NCBI GenBank assembly: GCA_947372365.1
Contig: CANBTK010000033.1
Location: 1-10,152 of the forward strand
DNA: 10,152 bases
Origin: Flavipsychrobacter stenotrophus
GTDB taxonomy: Bacteria; Bacteroidota; Bacteroidia; Chitinophagales; Chitinophagaceae
Direction: 5' to 3'
Part shown: one piece after another, positions 4,899 through 10,152 of the stretch
Numbering within the stretch: the first letter of the stretch is position 1
Layout: the number at the start of each line of letters is the position of its first letter
Program-made: the position numbers and the translations under genes
The notes under the pieces: generated by a model
Told to the model about the DNA's origin: nothing
The model's database searches: none
What the model saw: only the letters and a program-made list of their open reading frames with translations

Positions 4899-7334
4899 AT
4901 GCAATTTGATTTTAAGAAAATTCGTCTTGATTTGCTGGGTATCGCCATTTTTGCGGTAGTATCCTTACTCTATTGTTTACCACAGCTACAGGGGAAAAAA
5001 CTCAGCGCACACGATAATATTTCGTGGCAGGGTGCGGCCCACGAGGGCATGGCCTACCACGAAGCTACCGGTAAAGATGTATTGTGGTCTAACAGTATGT
5101 TTGGCGGCATGCCCACTTATACAACGTATGTGGCATCCAGCAATACCAACTATACAAGCTATATACAAACCATACTGCAGGGCATCGGCAAGCCAGCCTA
5201 CTTCTTTTTTATTGCTATGGTGTGTTTTTACCTTCTGGCCAGGGTGTTGGGCATGAACAGGTGGCTGGGCATGGTTGGCGCCTTTGCCTATGCATTTTCG
5301 TCGTATAATGCCATTATAATAAGTGTGGGGCACGAAACCAAAATGCTTACTATGGCTTACCTGCCTGCGGCTATAGCCGGGCTTTACCTGTTGCTTTATA
5401 AAAACGACTGGCTAAAAGGCGCTACCATTTGGGGTATAACCGTTGCGTTAATGGTTACCAACAACCACTTTCAGGTCATTTACTACTACCTTTTCATATT
5501 TGTGAGTTTCGGCATCGGGATGATGGTGCTGGCTTTAAAAGAAGGCAAACTGCAGCAATTTGTTATTTCAGGGGCAATATCTATTGCCGTGGGCTTGGTT
5601 GGTGCTGGTACGGGTATGTCATCTATACTGCCTACTAATGAGTATGCCAAGGTGACTATGCGCGGTGGTGCCAGCGAACTTTCAGGGCATGACAAAAAGG
5701 CCAGTGGCGGGCTGGATAAAGACTACGCCTTCAGGTGGAGCAATGGCATTATGGAGACTTTTTGCATAATGATACCTTATTTATATGGTGGCTCGTCTGG
5801 CGAGTCGGCAGATAAGGCGCCTAAAACCAGCGAAGCTACAGGCGGCAGGTACGAAAAACTGCCATTATACTGGGGCCCGCAGCCATTTTTAAGTGGCCCG
5901 GTTTACTTCGGCGCTGTCATCTGCTTCCTCTTTGTCCTTGGGCTTGTGGTGGTAAAATCGGAGCACAGGTGGTGGATAGTTGCAGCAAGCCTTATGGGCT
6001 TCATACTATCATGGGGCAAAAACCTGGAAGGTGTTAACTACTTCCTCTTCGACCATTTGCCTATGCTGAACAAATTCAGGACACCGTCAATGGCGCTTGT
6101 AATACCGCAGTTCCTGTTCCCATTCTTAGGTGTTTGGGGAGTTAGCGAAGTGCTGAACAGGGCTGGCGGCAACGAAAGCTTGCTGAAAGGCCTTAAAATA
6201 GCTGCGGGCGTAACTGCCGGCTTGTGTATTATTTTAGGTGTTGGTGGTAGTATGTTCTTTAGCTTTTCGGGTGTAGAAGACGGCCAGATGCCTGGCGAAA
6301 TACTCAAAGTGCTTAAAGAAGACAGGGCATCGCTGGCTATGATGAGCGGTATAAAAAGTGCGGCTTTCATACTTATAGCTGCCGGGCTGCTTTGGGCATT
6401 CATCACCGATAAGATAAAGTCAACCATCTTAATTGGCGGCCTTGCCGCGGTTATTGCCATAGACCTGCTGCCTGTGGCGCATACTTACCTGAACGAAAAT
6501 AATTATGAAGATGCTGCCGAATACGACAATGTATTTAAGCCAAGGCAGGCGGATGCGGCTATTTTGCAGGACAAAGACCCTTACTACAGGGTGCTTGACC
6601 TATCCAAAGACCCATATAACGATGCGGTGCAGGCATACTTCCATAAATGCGTAGGCGGGTACTCACCAGCCAAAATGGAAATTTATCAGGACCTTATTGA
6701 TAAGCACTTGAGCCATGGCTTCAATGCGCAGGTACTTAACATGCTCAACACCAAGTATATAATAATTGGCGGCAAAAACAGCGAGCCTGTAGCCCGGCCT
6801 AACCCCGATGCTTGCGGCAATGCCTGGTTTGTGAGCGAGGTGAAATGGGCAAAGACAGCCGACGAAGAAATTGATGGGCTGAATGCAGGGCAAATAGGGG
6901 ATACTGTTGTGGTGCCTAATGCCTTTGAGCCAAAGAAAACTGCGGTACTGAGGGAAACCTTCAAAAGCGAAATGGGCAACTACGAATTCGGTAAGGATAG
7001 CGCAGCATTCGTAAAGTTGGATAAATACGGGTTGGACGAAATTTCGTTCAAGTCGAACAATAGCAAGGCGGGTTTAGCCGTTTTCTCCGATATTTATTAT
7101 GAAAAGGGTTGGAAAGCTTATATTGACGGTAAAGAAACACCAATCATGAAGGTAGATTATGTGCTGCGTTCTATTAAAGTACCTGCAGGTGCCCATAACA
7201 TTAACTTCGAGTTCAGGCCAGAGAGCTTTTACAATGGCAAGAAGATAGCTATGGTGAGCAGTATAATACTCATACTTATGGCATTGGGTGCCGTTGCGCA
7301 GGCGTTCAGGAAGCAGGGTGGCGCTGCCGCTTAA
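4899..7334 (+). CDS. YfhO-family polytopic membrane protein (GT-C-like)
   Basis: Large inner-membrane protein of 811 residues. About a dozen hydrophobic segments occupy the first two thirds (for example 10-28, 100-118, 122-142, 150-168, 193-212, 221-245, 333-352, 398-416, 432-455, 486-503 and 508-524). A soluble domain follows at about 530-780, then a final membrane helix near 783-800. The closing pattern GWKAYIDGKE (737-746), VPAGAH (761-766) and FRPESFYNGKKI (772-783) is characteristic of the YfhO family. B. subtilis YfhO is implicated in glycosylating lipoteichoic acid; YfhO proteins resemble GT-C glycosyltransferases that use lipid-linked sugars outside the membrane. Asp39 in the first outer loop (SAHDNISWQG) and GHET (144-147) are candidate functional sites. 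It probably shares an operon with the acyltransferase gene. Family is sure; substrate is unknown. Confidence 0.92.
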   Translation: MQFDFKKIRLDLLGIAIFAVVSLLYCLPQLQGKKLSAHDNISWQGAAHEGMAYHEATGKDVLWSNSMFGGMPTYTTYVASSNTNYTSYIQTILQGIGKPAYFFFIAMVCFYLLARVLGMNRWLGMVGAFAYAFSSYNAIIISVGHETKMLTMAYLPAAIAGLYLLLYKNDWLKGATIWGITVALMVTNNHFQVIYYYLFIFVSFGIGMMVLALKEGKLQQFVISGAISIAVGLVGAGTGMSSILPTNEYAKVTMRGGASELSGHDKKASGGLDKDYAFRWSNGIMETFCIMIPYLYGGSSGESADKAPKTSEATGGRYEKLPLYWGPQPFLSGPVYFGAVICFLFVLGLVVVKSEHRWWIVAASLMGFILSWGKNLEGVNYFLFDHLPMLNKFRTPSMALVIPQFLFPFLGVWGVSEVLNRAGGNESLLKGLKIAAGVTAGLCIILGVGGSMFFSFSGVEDGQMPGEILKVLKEDRASLAMMSGIKSAAFILIAAGLLWAFITDKIKSTILIGGLAAVIAIDLLPVAHTYLNENNYEDAAEYDNVFKPRQADAAILQDKDPYYRVLDLSKDPYNDAVQAYFHKCVGGYSPAKMEIYQDLIDKHLSHGFNAQVLNMLNTKYIIIGGKNSEPVARPNPDACGNAWFVSEVKWAKTADEEIDGLNAGQIGDTVVVPNAFEPKKTAVLRETFKSEMGNYEFGKDSAAFVKLDKYGLDEISFKSNNSKAGLAVFSDIYYEKGWKAYIDGKETPIMKVDYVLRSIKVPAGAHNINFEFRPESFYNGKKIAMVSSIILILMALGAVAQAFRKQGGAAA

Positions 7335-7384
7335 TGAAACAAAAAAACTACTAACTATTGGGAAGTGAAACGAATATCTTAGGA

Positions 7385-7879
7385 ATGAGAAAAGAAATGG
7401 GGCTGGGTTTTTACCTGGCCGATTTTCTGTTCCGTAAGGTGTTGCGCCGTAACTCCAGCGTTAAATGGGCGGTACACCATACCAGTACCATCCATTGCCC
7501 AGAGAATATAACGCTGGGCAAAAATGTTTACCCCGGCGACTCCCCCGGTGTTTACATTAATGCCAAAAACGGGGTATCAATAGGCGACTACACGAACATA
7601 GGCCCCAATGTTGGGCTGGTTTCGGTAAACCATGACTTTATTAATAACGACAGGCATGTGCCAGAACCGCCAATAGCTATAGGGCGCTTTTGCTGGATGG
7701 GCATGGGGGCTGTGATATTACCTGCAGTACAACTGGGCGATTTCACTATTGTTGGCGCCGGGGCTATTGTAACCAAATCATTCCCCGAAGGGTATTGTGT
7801 TATAGCAGGCAACCCCGCCAAAGTAATAAAACAACTTAACCGCGACGAATGCAACGCCTTTGCCAAAAGCAAGGGCTAG
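7385..7879 (+). CDS. hexapeptide-repeat (left-handed beta-helix) acyltransferase
   Basis: Probable O-acetyltransferase that modifies a sugar or glycan using acetyl-CoA. From the ATG chosen here it is 164 residues. Imperfect hexapeptide repeats run through INAKNGVSIGDYTNIGPNVG and again after IAIGRFCWMGMGAVILP. The expected catalytic histidine lies in VNHDF (His83 from this start). The closing IAGNPAKVI motif is typical of the maltose/colanic-acid acetyltransferase group. An upstream in-frame TTG at 7358 would add nine residues (MGSETNILG), and a further ATG lies at 7397. I prefer the ATG at 7385 because AGGA directly precedes it and TTG is a rarer start. The gap of 50 bases after the YfhO-family gene, with no evident promoter, suggests co-transcription. 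The acceptor is unknown. Confidence 0.9.
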   Translation: MRKEMGLGFYLADFLFRKVLRRNSSVKWAVHHTSTIHCPENITLGKNVYPGDSPGVYINAKNGVSIGDYTNIGPNVGLVSVNHDFINNDRHVPEPPIAIGRFCWMGMGAVILPAVQLGDFTIVGAGAIVTKSFPEGYCVIAGNPAKVIKQLNRDECNAFAKSKG

Positions 7880-7935
7880 GATTTTTTGTTTAGCGGCATG
7901 CGCACCCAAAGCCCCGAATGGGCGCAATATAGCAG

Positions 7936-7993
7936 CGATGGGTGCAGCCATCGAAATAAAACAATAACGGCGGGTGCTACCCATCGGAATAAA
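7936..7993. repeat. imperfect 21/22-bp direct repeat with competing hairpins
   Basis: The 131-base gap between acyltransferase and flippase genes holds two copies of a motif of the form GGGTGC, about four bases, CATCG, one base, AATAAA, at 7940-7960 and 7972-7993 (start-to-start spacing 32). CGATGG (7936-7941) can pair locally with CCATCG (7948-7953). Alternatively CGATGGGT (7936-7943) can pair with ACCCATCG (7979-7986). These pairings exclude each other. No clear promoter or T-tract terminator is present. It may be a local duplication or a small regulatory leader for the flippase; only repeats and pairings are seen. Confidence 0.4.
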
Positions 7994-8010
7994 GCCAATA
8001 CCAACCATAC

Positions 8011-9441
8011 ATGGCTCTAAACAAGAATACATTTTTTAGTAATTCATTTTCAATATTTACCCTGAGGTTCTTCCCGTCGCTGGCGAACCTTGTGGTAATG
8101 ATATATTACTCCAAAAGGCTACCGGCAGATGTTTATGGCAATTATAACAACTTCTGGATTCAGCTGAGTGTCATCTACCCAATCATTTGTTTCGGGCTAC
8201 ATGCCCTTATCATGACCTATTCAGGCGATACTGTTGTACACCTTATCAGGAATATAAAAAGGAAGCAATATGTACTTTATGGAGCTTGGGCGGTTATGCT
8301 CGGCTCAGCCTTCGCCTATATGCAGTGGCATAAACTGGGCGTGCCGTTTTGGGTGTCCTTCCTGTTTATATTAAGTTTTGCAGTTACATTTATTTTTGAA
8401 TCCCTGCTCATGGTTTTCAAGAATTTCAGGCTACTCATTGCAGTGAATATTGGCTATTCCCTTGCATTCTGGCTAGCGCACTATTTCGTACTTAAAGATG
8501 CATTTTCTGTAAATAAAATATTCTCTTTACTATTGATTATTACATTTTTAAGGGCTGCTATTTATATTATTTATGTAAGCTATAAGCTTAAGCGGCAAGG
8601 TACTGCCACAACAGAAATTACTATACCCGGCACTCAGCAAATCCGCTCATTGTGGCTGCACCTGGGCCTCTATGATATGGTACAAAACCTGTCGGTGTGG
8701 ATAGATAAATTCATTATATCGCTGATGCTTACCTCCGGCTTATCAGCGGTTTACTACAATGGCTCTATGAATATCCCCTTCCTGCCATTGCTCATCAGTG
8801 CAGCGGGCAGCGCCTTTTTAATACAATTGGCCTCTGGCAGCCAGCAAGATGAAAAAAGCAATGCCATAGCCTTGCTCAACCAGACAGGTAAAATACTATC
8901 ATGTATCGTATTCCCCGTTTTCTTCTTTTCCGTTTTTTTCAGCCACGAATTATTTGTAGGCATCCTGTTTTCTGAAAAATACGCGGCAGCTTTGCCCATC
9001 TTCATTGCGTCGCAACTGGTATTGCCGGTAAGGGCTTACAATTTTACTTCAGTTTTGCAGCGGCTGCACCAGGGGGCAACCATCAATAAGGGGGCAGTAG
9101 GGGAGGTGGTCATAGCTATTTTAATTGCCTACCCTTTGTATTTGTGGCTGGGGCTGCCGGGCTTTGCATTGAGTTTCGTTATTTCTACCTATATGCAGGC
9201 CACTTATTACATTATTGCTACCGCCAAAGTTTTGCAGGTTAGTGCCTGGAAATTGATACCTGCGGCTAACTGGGCTGCAAAATTCGTGATAATAGGCGTT
9301 GCTTTTTTTGTTATGCATTACCTTACAACCGCTTTTTGCAGCAGCAGGGCAGCCTTCTTTATGGGTGCTGGCGTTATGGTATTGGTTGTTTTGGCTGGTA
9401 TATTTTTTGAGGTGAGGAAAGGGAAAGGCAGCGCGGCGTAG
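8011..9441 (+). CDS. Wzx/MVF-type polysaccharide flippase
   Basis: Polytopic inner-membrane protein of 476 residues, likely moving a lipid-linked oligosaccharide across the membrane. Hydrophobic segments alternate with short basic loops along nearly its whole length, about 12-14 in total. Features typical of the Wzx branch of the MOP/MVF superfamily are an early charged helix with LRFFPSLANL (18-27), the PADVYGNYNNF segment (38-48), and the mid-protein stretch SVWIDKFIISLML followed by YYNGSMNIPFLPL (248-260). Length is normal for Wzx proteins. The ATG at 8011 is chosen because it starts just before the first conserved helix. Neighbouring YfhO-family and acyltransferase genes support a surface-glycan role. 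No Wzy polymerase or cytoplasmic glycosyltransferase gene is in the window, so the exported glycan cannot be named. Confidence 0.88.
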   Translation: MALNKNTFFSNSFSIFTLRFFPSLANLVVMIYYSKRLPADVYGNYNNFWIQLSVIYPIICFGLHALIMTYSGDTVVHLIRNIKRKQYVLYGAWAVMLGSAFAYMQWHKLGVPFWVSFLFILSFAVTFIFESLLMVFKNFRLLIAVNIGYSLAFWLAHYFVLKDAFSVNKIFSLLLIITFLRAAIYIIYVSYKLKRQGTATTEITIPGTQQIRSLWLHLGLYDMVQNLSVWIDKFIISLMLTSGLSAVYYNGSMNIPFLPLLISAAGSAFLIQLASGSQQDEKSNAIALLNQTGKILSCIVFPVFFFSVFFSHELFVGILFSEKYAAALPIFIASQLVLPVRAYNFTSVLQRLHQGATINKGAVGEVVIAILIAYPLYLWLGLPGFALSFVISTYMQATYYIIATAKVLQVSAWKLIPAANWAAKFVIIGVAFFVMHYLTTAFCSSRAAFFMGAGVMVLVVLAGIFFEVRKGKGSAA

Positions 9442-9445
9442 GCGG

Positions 9446-9479
9446 TTGCTGTTATTTTATTTACCGGTGCGTACATTTG
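9446..9479 (+). promoter_or_regulatory. Bacteroidota-type promoter directly before the thioesterase gene
   Basis: TTG at 9446-9448 and TACATTTG at 9472-9479 are 23 bases apart, at the long end of the -33/-7 spacing known for Bacteroidota. Only four bases (CCAC) separate the -7 element from the ATG of the thioesterase gene, so transcription would start at or next to the start codon. This gives the gene a promoter independent of the flippase gene and suggests a leaderless mRNA. The -7 match is exact. Confidence 0.55.
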
Positions 9480-9483
9480 CCAC

Positions 9484-9897
9484 ATGCCAAATACAGATTC
9501 CATTTTAAAAACCATGCTGGCTAACGACCACTTCAGCAAGTGGCTGGGCATTGAAGTTGACGAATACCGCGAGGGCTATTGCAGGCTGCACTATACGATA
9601 AGGGAAGAAATGCTGAATGGTTTTGGCATAGTACATGGCGGCGCGGTATTTGCAGCGGCTGACAGCGCGTTCGCCTTCGCCTGCAATTCGCATGGCCGCC
9701 TCAGTGTAGCGCTAGACGTGCATATTAGTTTTATTAAGGCTGGCAAAGCCGGGGAAGTGCTATTCATTGAGGCTAAGGAAATACATACCGGGTACAAAAC
9801 TTCGTTTTACGATATTACTATTACCAATGGAGCCAAAGAAGTTGTAGCCATGTTTAAAGGCACGGCCTACCGCACCAGCAAACCTATAGGGGAATAA
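9484..9897 (+). CDS. PaaI-family hotdog-fold acyl-CoA thioesterase
   Basis: Cytoplasmic protein of 137 residues, the usual size of PaaI thioesterases, expected to hydrolyse acyl-CoA or aryl-acyl-CoA thioesters. The family signature is present: Asn45 and Gly46, then IVHGG (49-53), with Asp60 seven residues after it in the position of the catalytic aspartate (Asp61 in E. coli PaaI), followed by a helix ending FACNSHG (65-71). The later strands ALDVHISFIKAGKAGEVL and ITITNGAKEVVAMFKGTAYR complete a single hotdog domain. No phenylacetate-degradation genes are nearby, so this may be a general housekeeping or proofreading thioesterase. Its promoter suggests separate transcription from the flippase gene. 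Confidence 0.92.
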   Translation: MPNTDSILKTMLANDHFSKWLGIEVDEYREGYCRLHYTIREEMLNGFGIVHGGAVFAAADSAFAFACNSHGRLSVALDVHISFIKAGKAGEVLFIEAKEIHTGYKTSFYDITITNGAKEVVAMFKGTAYRTSKPIGE

Positions 9898-9968
9898 GGC
9901 CAAAGGTGGCACGCTTCTTGTATTTATAGCTTTCATACTGAATAGCATAGAAATTACTTTTGAATCCA

Positions 9969-9998
9969 TTGGTATATCTGACATAAATAGTATTTTTG
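9969..9998 (+). promoter_or_regulatory. near-consensus Bacteroidota promoter for the right-edge gene
   Basis: TTG at 9969-9971 and TATTTTTG at 9991-9998 are separated by 19 bases, the commonest Bacteroidota -33/-7 spacing. A TTG start codon followed by a lysine-rich, hydrophobic reading frame lies 20 bases downstream, so the predicted leader is about 14 bases. This is the best promoter match in the window and supports the reality of the gene that runs off the edge. Confidence 0.62.
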
Positions 9999-10017
9999 AG
10001 CAACTAATTGCGATACA

Positions 10018-10152
10018 TTGAAAAAGAAAATTATAATAGTTGTTGTTATTCTAGGGATCCTCGGGGTTACAACCGGGGGCATAGTATGGTTTGCGCCACA
10101 GTCCGGCATAGGGAAGGCTATAATTGGCTCTACAATGTCCGCTATTGACCCT
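10018..10152 (+). CDS. 5' part of an unrecognised gene with N-terminal membrane segment
   Basis: An open frame of 45 codons continues to the window edge from a TTG start. In-frame TGA at 9997-9999 and the lack of an ATG or GTG make this TTG the only standard start before the hydrophobic stretch. The protein begins with lysines (MKKK) and then a hydrophobic run of about 20 residues (IIIVVVILGILGV onward), typical of a signal peptide or membrane anchor. No lipobox cysteine is seen. The rest, WFAPQSGIGKAIIGSTM and a few residues more, matches no family I recognise. A strong promoter lies just upstream. Function is unknown. Confidence 0.6.
   Translation, partial: MKKKIIIVVVILGILGVTTGGIVWFAPQSGIGKAIIGSTMSAIDP

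Noticed and set aside
6038..6460. 140-codon minus-strand frame inside the YfhO-family gene.
   Set aside because: It lies opposite a well-supported membrane protein and its sequence looks like an antisense by-product.
7880..8010. The spaced direct repeat before the flippase gene, considered as a tiny CRISPR array.
   Set aside because: Only two imperfect copies with an 11-base gap and no cas genes nearby; not a CRISPR array.
9898..9912. GCCA...TGGC inverted repeat just after the thioesterase stop codon, considered as a terminator.
   Set aside because: Only four base pairs and no adjacent T tract; too weak to call.

Overview
This window most likely comes from the chromosome of a Bacteroidota bacterium, probably of the Chitinophagales/Sphingobacteriales type. 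Three things point there. Matches to the Bacteroidota -7 promoter element TAnnTTTG lie ahead of several genes and recognisable Shine-Dalgarno sites are scarce. The protein families fit: a DEFD-box helicase with a DbpA-type tail, a YfhO-family membrane protein and small lipoproteins. Base composition is also moderate. No phage, IS element, CRISPR array, tRNA or rRNA gene was seen, and the genus cannot be fixed from the sequence alone.

The left half (about 60-4685) runs on the minus strand. In transcription order it holds a membrane-anchored SRPBCC protein, a DEAD-box RNA helicase with a DbpA-like RNA-binding tail, two small paralogous lipoproteins, and an RsmF-like rRNA cytosine-C5 methyltransferase. 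A strong hairpin plus T tract follows the helicase and runs straight into the start codon of the first lipoprotein. A degenerate GCAAAG/GCAGAG-type repeat lies between the two lipoproteins. The helicase and the methyltransferase both suggest rRNA maturation, but nothing shows that they share a transcript.

A 213-base divergent intergenic region (4686-4898) separates the halves. The right half (4899 onward) runs on the plus strand: a large YfhO-family polytopic protein, a hexapeptide-repeat acyltransferase, a Wzx/MVF-type polysaccharide flippase and a PaaI-type hotdog thioesterase. The last gene, beginning with a probable TTG start, runs off the right edge. YfhO protein, acyltransferase and flippase together suggest decoration and export of a surface glycan or glycolipid; this is inferred from the families and their adjacency.

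The least routine points are the terminator fused to a start codon, the tandem lipoprotein pair with fixed cysteine spacing, -7 elements placed so close to two start codons that the mRNAs may be leaderless, and several unexplained intergenic repeats and hairpins. No convincing wholly new multi-gene system was found.
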